Assembly (NCBI GenBank): GCA_022559845.1
Contig: CM040121.1
Location: forward strand, 568,218,140 to 568,282,139
Source of the DNA: Amorphophallus konjac
Taxonomy: Eukaryota; Streptophyta; Magnoliopsida; Alismatales; Araceae
Reading direction: 5' to 3'
DNA: 64,000 bases
Shown here: one piece after another, positions 24,567-37,382 of the stretch
Layout: every line of letters starts with the position of its first letter
Position numbering within the stretch: the stretch's first letter is position 1
Notes under the pieces: generated by a model
What the model was told of the DNA's origin: nothing
Databases searched by the model: none
Seen by the model: only the letters and a program-made list of their open reading frames with translations
Made by a program: the position numbers and the translations under genes

Positions 24567-27195
24567 TGTAATATCTCGGACCTTTCGGATCCTTCTTCAT
24601 GGGTCCCGGATCTGGTTTCTGGGAGTGTCCGGTTCCGTTGTGTTCGAAATTTCGTTTCGGACATCTTTCCTGTTCGGATCGGCGCGATCCGGAGTTGTTT
24701 CGGAGGCCCGGAAGCGTTCTGCGGTTTTTCTGCGTGTGTTTTTCGATTTTCGGTATGTGTTTCGGTAATTCCTTCGGAACCTCGCTGTGGGTGAACCGGG
24801 TCGTTCACCTGGGCACGAGTGGTACCATTGCGATCGGTGCGTTCCGAGGATCCTGAAAATGTAATTTTTAATTTTTCGATATTTTCCAGAATTTTTGGAT
24901 TTTCTATAAATTCCTAATTCTTTTCTTTTCTTTTTCCTTCTTCTTCTTCCTTTCTTCTTCTTCCTCCCTCACGACCGTGGCCGCCCCCTCACTCTCTCTC
25001 CCTCTCCCGTTCGAGCGTGGCGACCTCCGTTCCGGCTGCAGACGGCGGCGGTGCGACGGCGCGAGGACGTGGGTGACGACGAGGCGATTGTGCGGGCGTG
25101 CGGCGAGCATGGGAAGGCGTGGTTTTAACGGCGTTCTTCGTGGATTCGGGCTTGGATCGGCGCGTCTCGTCGCGAACCGGAGGTAGGGTGACGTTCCTTG
25201 GCCTCTTGTCTTCCTTCCCCGCGAGTTTTAGCTCGAGACGAGGTCGAGAGGGGTTAATTTCGCGCCGGGAAGGGTCGTCCATGCTTTGGGGAGTGACCGC
25301 CCGATCCATCGTTTCAAGCCGCGATTCCGCGTTTCGGGAGCGTAGAATCATGCTAGGGGGCTTGGGGTCGATTTCTCTCGTTTCCCCCTTCGTGGGGCTT
25401 GTTTGGGGTTGGAATGGGCGATTCCGGCGAGGTTCACCGTTTTCGCGCCGGTGAGCGATGTGCGGTCGAACCAGTGGCCGCACAACCCTTGTGCGGCGCT
25501 GTTCTGGCCGTTCATCGGCTCGGCGCGCTGTGGCTGGGCTCGGCGCGCAGTGGCCTTGTGCGGTCTATCGTGGGATCGCATATCCTGAAGTGCAGCCCCA
25601 TAACGACCGCCCAACCATGGATTTTCGACCGTTGATCATTACCGTTATACAGCGCACCGGGGTGTGCGGCTAGGAGCTGGCCGCTTAACCATTCGTGCGG
25701 CCAGAGGCTGGCCGTACGTCATCTGGTGCCGTTGCCTGGGTGTGCGTCCAGATCTGGACCGCACAACCCTTGAACGGTTAAACCATAGCCGCTCTTCCCT
25801 AGTGCGGCTACGGCCTAACCGTTCAGGTTTATTACCGTTGGTAGATGAACGGCCAGGAGCAAACCGTTCATCACCCACGTACGGCCAGGAGCTGGCCGCA
25901 CATCAGTTGAACGGGCCCGTGGTGGCCGTTCATCTGCCAGTTTGGACCTGGGGTAGAATGGTCACGTCCTGACCATTTAAACCTGGTGCGGCCCCGGTAT
26001 GACCGCACATCCCTGAGCGGCCCAAGGTGGACCGATCAAGGGGACAGGTCGTGTCGGCTTGTCTCTCGTCGTACCGAGCGGTGCCAGGAGATGTTGTTGT
26101 CGGCTTGTGTCACCGTGCGACGGTGATTTGTACGAGGGGCGTTCCTTGTACTGCCCGATTGTGACGTTACTTTCCGTTGACTTGAGAGTCTACTCCTTTA
26201 GTGACACTCCACTAGTCGTAACCTGCTTACACGCGTGTGGTCCCACCAGGGAGTGGTGGAGAGGCTACCCTAAGGACGGTTTTGGACTGGTTTCCGTCGG
26301 GCCCCTCGTCGTTAGCCAGAGTCCGGCTACGGGGGAAAACCGGTCAGAGGGCCAGACCTAGGACGCATGGTCTGTGTGTGCACACGTAGTTGGGGGCGGT
26401 TGGACCCACGCCGACGGGCGTGACCCCAGCTAGTCACTCGTTGTGATTCTTGTTCGGTGTCCGTGCCTCTGGTAGGCGCTACCACGCTAGGCAGTTCACC
26501 TGCGGTGCGGTGTAAGTCGTCAGGGGACGCTACCGACTGTGCTTCTAGTGGGAGGTACTCTTGTCGACTCGGGAGTGGCAGACTGTCAGTCTTGTGACTT
26601 CGACCTTCGGATTTTATCTTGCTGGCCGTGGCATTTCGGTCGCTTCGCCGTGGCACGTGTGTCGGTTTTCGTGCCGTGGGAGCGGTATTTTGTAGATTGC
26701 AGGGCTTTCTCTTTCTGAGGTACTCGCTTACTGCTAGCGTAGCGGTTTCTCCGTGTGCGAGGTAGGGTTCGAGTGTTCCCTACTGAGTCTTGTTCTGAGA
26801 CTCATTCCCTGCGTGTTTTCACCGTATTTCAGGCAAGGCGCGGCTTCAGGGGAGCGCGTCTAAGGCTCAGCGTGGTTCGGGTGCCCAACGTTAGTGCCAG
26901 AGGTCAGAGGCGGGGTATGCCACGTGTAGCTGTACTTTTCTTTCTTATCTCTGTACTAGTTGTGGACTACTGATGTTATTTCATTGTTATCTTGTAGACC
27001 ATGTATTAATTAAAATGTTGTTTATTTTTCCCGCTTAATTATATAAACTGTTTAGTTTCTTCAATTATTTGTGATGCTTGTGTAGTCTCCGCACCATCCT
27101 TCTAACCCTTCCGAGTCTTCGGACTCGTGGGTGGCGGTACGAGTCTCGGGTTATCGCGCGGGCCTTCCCGGTGATCAGATTCTCGGGTCGTTACA
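24567..27195 (+). repeat. 5' LTR of the gypsy element (2629 bp)
   Basis: Ends TGTAATATC...GTTACA. It is highly similar along its length to 32116-34748, with scattered substitutions and small indels. It is GC-rich in the middle, contains a hairpin array (25455-26042) and is followed by the primer binding site. The many short ORFs inside it are not genes. Confidence 0.93.
25455..26042. repeat. Array of about 14 short hairpins in the 5' LTR
   Basis: Units of about 23 nt with consensus GTGCGGCC-(7-8 nt)-GGCCGCAC or GAACGGCC-N-GGCCGTTCA, separated by 10-25 nt. Clear examples: GTGCGTCCAGATCTGG followed by ACCGCAC; GTACGGCCAGGAGCTGGCCG; GAATGGTCACGTCCTGACCA. In several units both stem arms are changed together. 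Confidence 0.8.
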
Positions 27196-27197
27196 GC

Positions 27198-27209
27198 TGG
27201 TATCAGAGC
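27198..27209 (+). other. Primer binding site (tRNA-iMet)
   Basis: TGGTATCAGAGC, 2 bp after the 5' LTR: the standard plant LTR-retrotransposon site, complementary to the 3' end of initiator tRNA-Met. Confidence 0.9.
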
Positions 27210-27360
27210 AACGGTTGTGGGATTATACGAGAATCATAAGTAATTGTAGTGGTCCACTAGTCCACAACAATGATGTACGATTGACACTGGCATCGGGCAT
27301 CGTGCGTTTTTCTTGACCTTGATGTTTCCGTGTTTTCTGTCTTTTGCTTCAGGAGCGAGC

Positions 27361-28551
27361 ATGGCGCCGAGGCGGAGCACTCGCTCTCAGCAGGGGCAGT
27401 CAGCTGGAGGTCAGGAGATCCAGCAGGAGCAGGAGGAGCAGAGTAGAGTGCCACTTGCGGCCACCGAGGCAGTGGATACTACGAGGCTTCCGGGGGCTGA
27501 GGATTTCTTTCGTGGCATGTACCAGCTTATGTCGCAGCAGTTCGACGGAGAAGCTGGTGAGGGCTCGTCGACCAGGGGTGGGCCAGGCCGAACAGTGAGG
27601 GATTTCTTGCAGTTTCATCCACCTTACTATGGCGGTCAGCCAGACCCTGATGCGGCTCGAGATTGGCTCGACGAGATGGAGCGGGTGTTCAGTTCCGCGC
27701 GATGTACTGCAGAGGACAGGGTGATGTTGGCCTATAGCCAGTTGCAGGGTACGGCTCGAGCGTGGTGGTCTTCCGAGTGGAAGACGTCTTTTCAGTCACG
27801 TCCCCTTGAGCAGATTCCGTGGAGCGACTTTGTCAGTGCTTTCGAGCGTACCTACTGTCCAGAGTTTATTGCTACGCAGCGGATGCGTGAGTTTCTGGAG
27901 CTGGTCCAGGGCGACATGTCAGTGTTACAGTACAGGGCCCGACTTGTTGAGCTGGGCCGGTATGCACTCCATATCATGGAGCATGAGAGGGTGAAGACCG
28001 CACAGTTCGTTCAGGGCTTGAGGCAGGAGTTGAGACACCATTTGATCGCGAACGCTGCCACTGATCTGGAGACAGCGTCTCGTGTCGCGGCTTCCTTGGA
28101 AATGGATATGCAGAGGACTCGGGGACCGATTATCCAGGGGCAGTCCTTGTCAGGTCGTAGCCAGCCGTCGGCTACCCAGCAGTAGGGTTCCTTCCAGCAT
28201 GCGTCGGGTGGTTCAGGAGCGCCGGCGCCGGTAGCGTCAGTGACAGGATCGGTGTCTTTTGGCACGAAGATCAAGAAGTTCTTCGGAAAGAATTTCTGAA
28301 AGAAGAAGAAGGGAGGCCGTGAGCAGTAGGCTTCATCGGGAAGTGTACAGCAGCCGGTCCCGTTTCAGCGTCAGGGATCAGTGGGTGGATCGCGAGGACC
28401 GTGCCCACGGTGTAGCGACTTCCATCCAGGCAGGAAGTGCACGGCGCCGATAGTTTGTTTCTGGTGTGACCAGCCAGGGCATATGGCGCGTGACTGTCCT
28501 CAGAGGCAACAACAGCAGTTTCCTCAGCAGCAGCAGGTTCCCCAGCAGTAG
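27361..28551 (+). pseudogene. Gypsy gag with in-frame stops
   Basis: Starts MAPRRSTRSQQGQ. The retrotransposon-gag domain spans about residues 75-260 (FLQFHPPYYGGQPDPDAARD, then TARAWWSSEWK and FVSAFERTYCPE). After a TAG at 28183 the same frame resumes with a basic region and a CCHC zinc knuckle, CFWCDQPGHMARDCPQ (28456-28503), and a Gln-rich tail to 28551. In-frame stops (TAG at 28183, a TGA, further TAGs) fall mainly where CAG Gln codons are expected. Confidence 0.9.
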
Positions 28552-28643
28552 AGGCCATAACAGCAGCAGCATGGACAGTATCCGCCGCTACCCAGGTCAG
28601 CGAGTGTGGGAGGCAGCAGAGAGCTCGAGGCCAGATTACACAT

Positions 28644-31600
28644 ATGACCAGGACAGAGGCAGTGGCGTCGCAGCTCGTGGAAGGTACCGTTCAGATTTTG
28701 GGTTGTGTGGCTCAGGTTTTGTTTGATTCTGGCGCGTCTCATTCGTTTATTTCGGAGGATTTCGCGCTAAGTATCGAGGAGCTTGTGACCCAGTTGTCCT
28801 GCGATTTGGCAGTGGAGTTGCCCTCGGGTGATTTTATAATCACTCCGTATTGTTTCGATGAGGTTTCGGTATGGGTGGAAGGGCAGAGTTTGCCGGCTAG
28901 GCTCTATGCGTTGCCGCTTCAGGACTTTGATGTGATTTTGGGCATGGATTGGCTCGAGGCACAGCATGCATTGGTGGATTGCGGCTTGAAGAGGGTTTAT
29001 TTTCGGCGACTTCGTGGACCCATCTTCTATTTCCAAGGTATCATGTCTTCCTCTTCCCGTTTCCTTATTTCGACGATTCGAGCTCGTCGTTTGCTTGATG
29101 CGGGTTGTCAGGGTTTTCTCGCTTCTGTGGTCTTGATAGACCAGCCGTGTTCGGATGTCGAGGACATTTCGGTGGTGTGCGAGTTTCCTGATATTTTTTC
29201 GAAGGACTTTCCTGGGTTGCCTCCCCAGCGGGAGATCGATTTCGTTATCGAGGTGGTGCCGGGTACGGGACCTTTGGCGAAGGCTCCCTACCGTATGACC
29301 CCCGCTGAGTTGAGGGAATTGCGGGCGCAGTTGTAGGAGCTGCTGGACAAGGGGTACATTCGTCCTACCTTTTCCCCTTGGGGTGCGCCCGTGTTGTTCA
29401 TGAAGAAGAAGGACGGTAGCTTGTGGTTGTGCATTGACTACCGGAAGCTGAATGAGGTAACCATTAAGAACAAGTATCAGTTGTCGCGGATTGATGATTT
29501 GTTTGACCGGCTTCAGTCTGCCCGAGTGTTCTCACGGATTGATTTGCGGTCCGGTTACTATCAGCTGAGGATTCGCGAGTCCGATGTGGAGAAGACTGCG
29601 TTCAGTACGAGGTACATGTATTGTGAGTTTCTGGTGATGCCGTTCGGGCTCACCAATGCCCCCGCAGCCTTCATGGACTTGATGCAGATGGTGTTTCGTC
29701 CGTACTTGACCAGATCATTGTCATATTTGTGGACGACATCCTTATTTATTCGCGGTCTGCCGAGGAGCACGCGTACCATTTGGGTGTGGTGCTGCAGACG
29801 TTGCGAGATCACCAGTTGTATGCGAAGCTCAGTAAGTGCGAGTTCTGGCTTCGTGAGGTGTACTTTTTAGAGCACGTGATTTCTGGTGATGGCATTTCTG
29901 TGGACCCCGCCAAGGTCGAGGCAGTAATGCAGTGGCCGAGGCCGAGGTCGGTGACGGAGATCCGGAGTTTCTTGGGGCTTGCGGGCTATTATCACCGGTT
30001 TATCCAAGATTTTTCTCGCATTGCTGCCCCGATGACCAGACTTACGCGGAAGGATGTGCCTTTCGTCTGGACTGGTGAGTGTGAGCAGAGTTTCAGGGAA
30101 CTGAAGAGATTGCTCACCTCGGCTCCGGTGTTGGTTCTGCCTTCAGGATCAGGAGGTTTTGTGGTGTGTACAGATGCTTCCGGGGTCGGATTGGGTGCTG
30201 TGTTGATGCAGCATGGTAGAGTGGTGGCCTATGCATCTCGACAGCTGAAGCACCATGAGGAGAACTACCCTACCCATGACCTGGACTTGGCGGCTGTGAT
30301 CTTCGCGCTGAAGATCTGGAGGCATTATCTGTATGGCGAGAGGTTCGAGGTGTTCACTGACCATCAGAGTTTGAGGTATGTGTTCACGCAGAGGGACCTT
30401 AACCTCAGGCAGAGGCGTTGGATGGAGTTTATGAAGGATTATGACTTCACCCTGTCTTATCAACCGGGCAGGATGAATGTCGTCGCCGATGCTTTGAGTC
30501 GGAAGGTCGCGGTTAGTGCCTTGATGTTGAAGAAGTTGAGGCTCTGGGAGCAAGTGCCCGAAGTTTCGTTCAGGCTCAAGATTCCCCAGGAGCCAGGGTT
30601 AGCAGTGCTCGCGATTCTGACTGTCACGCCTGCTATCCGCCGTCAGGTGACAGAGGCCCAGCGTGCAGACCCTGAATTGCCCCGAATTTTGGCCTTGGCT
30701 GATGTGGAGCTCAGCGAGGACGGTGCTGCGATATTTCGTGGTAGGCTGTACGTTCCAACCGATGTGCAGGTTCGTTGTGCGGTGTTGCGCGAGGCTCATG
30801 GGAGCAGGTACACCGTACACCCGGGTGCGACGAAGATGTATCGGAACTTACGGAGACAGTTCTGGTGGCCTGACATGAAGAGAGATGTTGCCGAATTTGT
30901 GGCTAGGTGCCTGACCTGTCAGCAGGTGAAGGCGGAGCATCAGCGACCAGGAGGTACTCTTCAGCCCTTTGATGTTCCCGCGTGGAAATGGGACCACGTG
31001 ACCACGGATTTCGTGGTGGGATTGCCGAGGACTCCGAGCGGTCAGGACAGTATTTGGTTGCTGGTGGGTAGGCTGACGAAGGTAACTCGGTTATTACCGG
31101 TCAAAGTCAGCCGGAGTGTGCCAAAGTCAGCTCGTCTTTATGTGGAGCGGATCGTTCCGTTGCATGCGATTCCCATCTCCATTGTGTCGGATCGGGATCC
31201 GCGCTTCACTTCTGGATTCTGGAGGAGTTTCCAGCGAGCTCTTGGCACGGAGTTGGCTTTTAGCTCGGCGTATCATCCTCAGTCAGATGGTCAGTCAGAG
31301 AGGACCATTCAGACTTTGGAGGATATGTTGAGATCCTGTTGGCTGGAGTGGCAGGGGAGTTGGATTCACCACCTGCCGTTGGTGGAGTTTACCTACAACA
31401 ACAGCTATCATTCGAGCATCGGCATGGCTCCTTATGAGGCGTTGTATGGGCGTCCGTGTCGGACTCCACTCAATTGGTTCGAGGTTGGTGAGCGTGTTTT
31501 GACGGGACTGGAGTTGGTGCAGCAGTGTGTAGATGTTGTGCACCTGGTTCGTCAGAACATGTTGGCGGCCCAGTGTCGGCAGAAAAGCTATGCTGACCGT

Positions 31601-32047
31601 AGGCGGCAGCCTCTCACGTTTGCCGTTGGCGATCGTGTGTTTTTGAGAGTTTCTCCGATGAAGGGAGTGATGCGTTTTGGACGGCGTGGGAAGCTGAGTC
31701 CCCGCTATGTTGCTCCTTTCCTTATTGTGGAGCGCATCGATGAGGTAGCCTATCGGTTGCAATTACCTCCTGAGTTGGCGTCGGTGCATGACGTGTTTCA
31801 CGTCTCGATGTTGCGGAAGTATATGCCCGATGACTCTCATGTGCTTGAGGATTCCGTTTGGCCAGAGGTGACCCCAGATCTTTCTCTCCCAGAGTTTCCC
31901 GTCCGCGTTGACGATAGGCGAGAGCAGCGCCTGCGGAACAAGGTCATCCCCTTGGTCAAGGTGGTGTGGCAGCGGCACTCTGGTGGTGAGGCTTCTTGAG
32001 AGCGTGAGGACGAGATGCGTCAGCAGTTCTCTTACCTGTTTGAGTGA
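28644..32047 (+). pseudogene. Gypsy pol: protease, RT, RNase H, integrase, chromodomain tail
   Basis: Protease with LFDSGASHSFIS near 28728; a TAG at 29334 (Gln expected); reverse transcriptase from about 29390 ([12 protein letters not shown], then [13 protein letters not shown]); a one-base deletion near 29708 shifts the frame just before FVDDILIYS, so the RT active site is in the next ORF; RNase H with [12 protein letters not shown]; integrase with an HHCC finger (HPGATKMY..., CLTCQQVK) and D-D-E motifs ([28 protein letters not shown]). The C-terminus [18 protein letters not shown] is followed by TGA (31997) where Trp is expected, then 15 more codons in frame to 32047, giving the Tekay-type chromodomain tail. 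Confidence 0.92.
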
Positions 32048-32100
32048 GTCTTCCTCTTTTTTCCCCCTTGGGTTGTTCTCAATTTCGAGGATGAAATTCC

Positions 32101-32115
32101 TTAAGGGAGGAGGGC
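32101..32115 (+). other. Polypurine tract
   Basis: TTAAGGGAGGAGGGC immediately before the 3' LTR; the second-strand priming site. Confidence 0.85.
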
Positions 32116-34748
32116 TGTAATATCCCGGACCTTTCGATCCTTCTTCATGGGTCTCGGATCTGGTTTCTCAGAGTGTCTAGCTTCGTTGTGTCTGAAATTT
32201 CGTTTCGGACATCTTTCCTGTTCGGATCGGCGAGATCTGGAGTTGTTTCGGAGGCCCGGAAGTGTTCCGCGGCTTTTCCGCGTGTGTTTTCTGATTTTCG
32301 GTGTGTGTTTCGGTAATTCCTTCGGAACCTCGCTGCGGGTGAACCGGGTCGTTCACCTGGGCACGAGTGGTACCGTTACGATCGGTGCGTTCCGAGGATC
32401 CCGGAAATGTAATTTTTGATTTTTTAGTATTTTCCAGAATTTCTGATTTTCTATAAATTCCTAATTCTTTTCTTTTCTTTTTCCTTCTTCTTCTTCTTCC
32501 TTTCTTCTTCTTCCTCCCTCACGACCGTGGCCGCCCCCTCACTCTCTCTCTCTCCCGTTCGAGCACGGCGACCTCCGTTCCGGCTGCAGACGGCGGCGGT
32601 GCGACGGTGCGAGGATGTGGGTGACGACGAGGCGATTGTGCGGGCGTGCGGCGAGCGTGGGAAGCGTGGGAAGGTGAGGTTTTAACGACGTTCTTCGTTG
32701 ATTCGACTTGGATCGGCGCGTCTCGTCGCGAACCGGAGGTAGGGTGACGTTCCTTGGCCTCTTGTCTTCCTTCCCCGCGAGTTTTAGCTCGAGAGGAGGT
32801 CAAGAGGGGTTAATTTCGCGCCGGGAAGGGTCGTCCATGCTTTGGGGAGTGACCGCCCGATCCATCGTTTCAAGCCGCATTTCCGCATTTCGGGAGCGTA
32901 GAATCATGCTAGGGGGCTTGGGGGTCGATTTCCTCTCGTTTCTCCCTTCGTGGGGGCTGTTTGGGGTTGGAATGGGCGATTCCGGCGAGGTTCGCCATTT
33001 TCACGCGGGTGAGCGATGTGCGGTCGAACCAGTGGCCGCACAACCCTAGTGCGGAGCTGTTCTGGCCATTTATCGGCTCGGCGCACTGTGGCTGGGCTCG
33101 GCGCGCAGTGGGCTTGTGCGGTCTACCGTGGGACCGCATATCCTGAAGTGCGGCCCCATAACGACCGCCCAACCCTGGATTTTCGATTGTTGATCATTAC
33201 CGTTATACAACGCACCGGGGTGTGCGGCTAGGAGCTGGCCGCTTAACCATTCGTGCGGCCAGAGGCTGGCCGTACGTCGTCTGGTGCCGTTGCCTGGGTG
33301 TGCGGCCAGATCTGGACCGCACAGCCCTTGAACAGTTAAACCATAGCCGCTCTTCCTAGTGCGGCTATGGCCTAACTGTTCAGGTTTATTACCGTTGGGG
33401 GACGAACGGCCAGGAGCAAACCGTTCATCACCCACGTGCGGCCAGGAGCTGGCCGCACATCAGTTGAACGGGCCCGTGGTGGCCGTTCATCTGCCCGTTT
33501 GGACCTGGGGTAGAACGGTCACGTCCTGACCGTTTAAACCTGGTGCGGCCCCGGTATGACCGCACATCCCTGAGCGGCCCAAGGTGGACCGATCAAGGGG
33601 ACGGGTCGTGTCGGCTTGTCTCTCGTCGTACCGAGCGGTGCCGGGAGATGTTGTTGTCGGCTTGTGTCGCCGTGCGATGGTGATTTGTACGAGGGGCGTT
33701 CCTTGTACCATCCGGTTGTGACGTTGCTTTCCGTTGACTTGAGAGTCTACTCCTTTAGTGACACTCCACTAGTCGTAGCATGCTTACACGCGTGTGGTCC
33801 CACCAGGGAGTGGTGGAGAGGCTACCCTGAGGACAGTTTTGGACTGATTTCCGTCGGGCCCCTCGTCGTTAGCCAGAGTCCGGCTACAGGGGAAAACCGA
33901 TCAGAGGGCCAGACCTAGGATGCATGGTCTGTGTGTGCACACGTAGTTGGGGGCGGTTGGACCCATGCTGATGGGCGTGACCCCAGCTAGTCGCTCGTTG
34001 TGATTCTTGTTCGGTGTCCGTGCCTCTGGTAGGCGCTACCACGCTAGGCAGTTCACCTGCGGTGCGGTGTAAGTCATCAGGGGACGCTACCGACTGTGCT
34101 TCTAGTGGGTGGTACTCCTGTCGAGTCGGGAGTGGCAGACTGTCAGTCTTGTGACTTCGACCTTCGAGTTTTATCTTGCTGGCCGTGGCGTTTCAGTCGC
34201 TTCACCGTGGCACGTGTGTCGGTTTTCGTGCCGTGAGAGCGGTGTTTTGTAGATTGCATGGCTTTCTCTTTCTGAGATACTCGCTTACTGCTGGCGTAGC
34301 GGTTTCTCCGTGTGCGAGGTAGGGTTCTATTGTTCCCTACTGAGTCTTGTTCTGAGACTCATTCCCTGCGTGTTTTCACCGTGTTTCAGGAGAGGCGCGG
34401 CTTCAGGGGAGCGCGTCTGAGGCTCAGCGTGGTTTGGGTGCCCAGCGTTAGTGCCAGAGGTCAGAGCCGGGGTATGTCCCGTGTAGCTATACTTTTCTTT
34501 TTTGTCTCTGTACTAGTTGTGGACTACTGTTGTTATTTTATTGTTATCTTGTGGACCATGTATTAATTAAAATGTTGTTTATTTTTCCCGCTTAATTATA
34601 TAAACTGTTTAATTTCTGTAATTATTTGTGATGCTTGTGTAGTCTCCGCACCATCCTTCTAACTCTTCCGAGTCTTCGGACTCGTGGGTGGCGGTACGAG
34701 TCTCGGGTTATCGGGCCTTCCCGGTGATCGGATTCTCGGGTCGTTACA
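32116..34748 (+). repeat. 3' LTR of the gypsy element (2633 bp)
   Basis: Partner of 24567-27195. It is followed by a C15 run. It carries the same hairpin array at about 33020-33590. Confidence 0.93.
33020..33590. repeat. Hairpin array in the 3' LTR
   Basis: Same array as 25455-26042, with a few differences. For example GTGCGTCC has become GTGCGGCC in the unit near 33300. Confidence 0.8.
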
Positions 34749-35282
34749 CCCCCCCCCCCCCCCGCGCTCCGCTTCGCCTCCTCCGGCATTCCGCGTGACG
34801 TCGCTCACATGGATTAGTCGCTTCGGCGTGCGGTTTCTTCGGTGGAGGTAGGGTGACTGAACACCACTGCATCGGGCTCGTTTTCCCTGCCATTGCACGT
34901 TGTTCGGCGCGGAAACGAGGGCGTTTGGGCACGTTTAGTGAAATCACATTTTTGTGGAGTTCGTAGGGTTCGTCCGGAAACGGTGACGATTTTCGGATCG
35001 GTTACTGTCAATAGACTCCCTGCGACGAGGGCGTTCCATAGTCACCTATCTCGTCTCAATTGGTGGTCCCGTTTGGCCGGTAGGGCTCTGGGAGGTCGTG
35101 ACACCCTTTTTGGGCGACCGTGATAGAATCGTCCGTTTCTTGCGATTCATGCGTCGTTTTGACCCCGGTCGGAGTCTAGATGATTGCTAGGGGTTTACCG
35201 TCGCTTCCCCTTCATTTTGGCACGAATGGGGCGTGGGGTGGCCACCGTTGGGCCAACCCCACGGTTTGCTCGCCGTGATGGT

Positions 35283-35870
35283 TGGGCGGTCGAACCAGGG
35301 CCCGTCCATCCCCATGGGCGGCCCCGTCTTGACCGTTCATCTGCTCGGCGCGCAGCGTTCGGCTTGGCGCGCAGTGAGGGTTATGCGGTCTATCGTGCGA
35401 CCACATAACCTAGGTGCGGCCAGGGTTGAGCCGTCTTTTCCCTCCGATTTTGACCGTTGCTGGGCTGTGCGGCCAGGGTCTGGCCGCATAACCCTTTTGT
35501 ACGGCTAGGAGCTGGCCGTACATCCCCTGGTGCCGTGGGCTGTTGTGCGGCCAGTGGTTGACCGCCCAAGCCTTGCGCGGTGAGGTCCTAGCCGCCCGTT
35601 CCCCCGCGCTGCTAGGGGCTAGCCGCACATGTGTTCCCCGTTTGGAGGACGAACGACCGCGTTGGACCGTTCATCCCCCAGTTGCGGCTGAGGATCAGCC
35701 GTTCGACCTTGGTGCGGCTGGAGACCAACCGCTTGTGTCTCGTTTGAGCCAGGAGAAGAACGGCCTGCTGTTGGCCGTATATCCCCTGGTGCGGCCCCTT
35801 CCTAGCCGTACGTCCCTGAGCGACCCAGAGTGGACCGCCCAAGGGGCTGGTCTAGCCGTCATTTCTGTTT
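35283..35870. repeat. Hairpin array in the diverged LTR
   Basis: About 15 units of the same design as in the younger LTRs but with different sequences, for example GTACGGCTAGGAGCTGGCCG, GTGCGGCCAGGGTCTGGCCG and GAACGACCGCGTTGGACCGT. Confidence 0.75.
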
Positions 35871-37382
35871 TGACCGGTTCGAGTCCCGGGTGTGTAGGTC
35901 TCGATCCACGTGCCGACCTGTGGCCTGACAGATGCTGTGCACTTCGTCGGGGCCAGGCGTCACAGTACGGTGTGGTCCCGGGTTGCCGGGTTCTCGACTT
36001 GTGTCACCGTACGTCGGTGTGAGTGCGGCGAGGGTTCCCCGCACGCCGTGAGTTTCTCCGGGAAGAGGTTTCCGAGTGGGCCATGTATGTGGCTTTGGAT
36101 TGCGAGTCCAGTTGCCAGCGTGGGACTGGAGGGTTCCCGTCTTTCCCTGAGAGTGGGATTTGGTTTGGCGGCCTGTGAGCTGCTTTGGGAACCGTGTTTC
36201 CGCGTTTCTGCGTGGCCGAGCGTGCGGCCCGTGGACTGTGAGTCCCGTTTCTTCTCCGACTGTGGTCACCGTGCGATGGTGCTGGTACGTGGGACGGTCC
36301 CCGTACTTCGTCGGGTTCGGACGTTGTTTTCCGTTGTCTTGAGAGTCTACTCTCTCAGTGACCATCCACTAGTCGTAGCCTGCTTACACGTGTGTGGTCC
36401 CACCAGGGACTGGTGGAGAGGCTACCCTTAGAGACGGTTTGTGGTCCGATTTCCGTCGGGCCCCACGTCTTGCAGCCAGAGTCCGGTTGAGGGGAAAATT
36501 GGTCAGAGGGCCAGACCAGGGACGCGCGGTCTGTGTGTGCACACGTGGTTGGGGATGGTTGGACCCACACTGACGAGCGTGACCCCATCTAGTCACTCGT
36601 CTGTAGTTCTTGTGTGGTGTTCGTGCCTTTGGTAGGAGCTACCACGTCAGACAGTTCACCTGCGGTGCGGTGTAAGACATCAGGGGATGCTACCGACTGT
36701 GCTTCTTGTGGGAGGTACTCCTGTCGAATCGAGAGTAACAGATTGTCAGTTTCCATGACTTTGACCTTCGGGTTTCGGTCGTGTCGACCGTTGAGTTTTC
36801 GGTTGTTTCGCCGTGGCACGTGCGTTGGTTTTCGCCCCGCGAGACTAGTGCTAGTGGCTTTACCGAGGTTGCGTCTTGTCATGCGATACCCGTGACCAGG
36901 TGTCAGGGTTGCATTTTGGACAGCGTGTCCAGGTTGGCCGTGTTCTGGGAGAGAGGCCTCTACGGCGTGGTTGCCGTGGATTTTTACTTCGGTAAGCGGT
37001 ACTAATGTAGTTCGATGGCCCCCGACCGTGAGATCGGGGTGCGTTTCTGGTACAGTAGGAGTAGCTGTAGTGCCGAGTTTCGACCGGCCATCGGTTCGCT
37101 GTTCCTGCTGTCGTTGTAACCTTCCTTTCCGCTACTGCCGTTGTCCTGGTTGGGGTTCCGCGGGATCCCTGTTGAGTCTCTGTTTTGGAGACTCATTCCC
37201 TACTTTTCAGGTGTGGCGGTTCTTCCTCGAGGTTCGAGGGTGCTGTTCGGAGGTTCTCAGTTGTCACCTCGCCGGGCCGAGTGTTCACTCGGCATGTGGT
37301 ACGTTTTTACTGCTTTAGACTGTACTTTCTGTTGGACTGGACTCTGTTGTAGCTATAGTTGTTTATTTATTTCTGTTAATTG

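Larger units (their letters stand above)
24567..34748 (+). mobile_element. Full-length Ty3-gypsy element, Tekay-like, inactive
   Basis: 10.18 kb: 5' LTR 24567-27195, tRNA-Met primer site 27198, gag 27361-28551, pol 28644-32047, polypurine tract 32101-32115, 3' LTR 32116-34748. The LTRs start TGTAATATC and end CGTTACA. C-runs flank both sides (24561-24566; 34749-34763), compatible with a CCCCC target duplication. The pol order PR-RT-RH-IN followed by a short chromodomain-like tail places it among chromoviruses, Tekay/Del group by resemblance. It carries several stops and one frameshift, so it is not autonomous. Confidence 0.93.

Noticed and set aside
24977..26973. Many ORFs of 60-165 aa on both strands in the 5' LTR
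   Set aside because: They lie within the LTR, recur only partly in the 3' LTR with shifts, and have no recognisable domains; GC-rich non-coding DNA gives long chance ORFs.
35910..36431. 173-aa ORF in the diverged LTR
   Set aside because: Not conserved in the two related LTRs; chance ORF.
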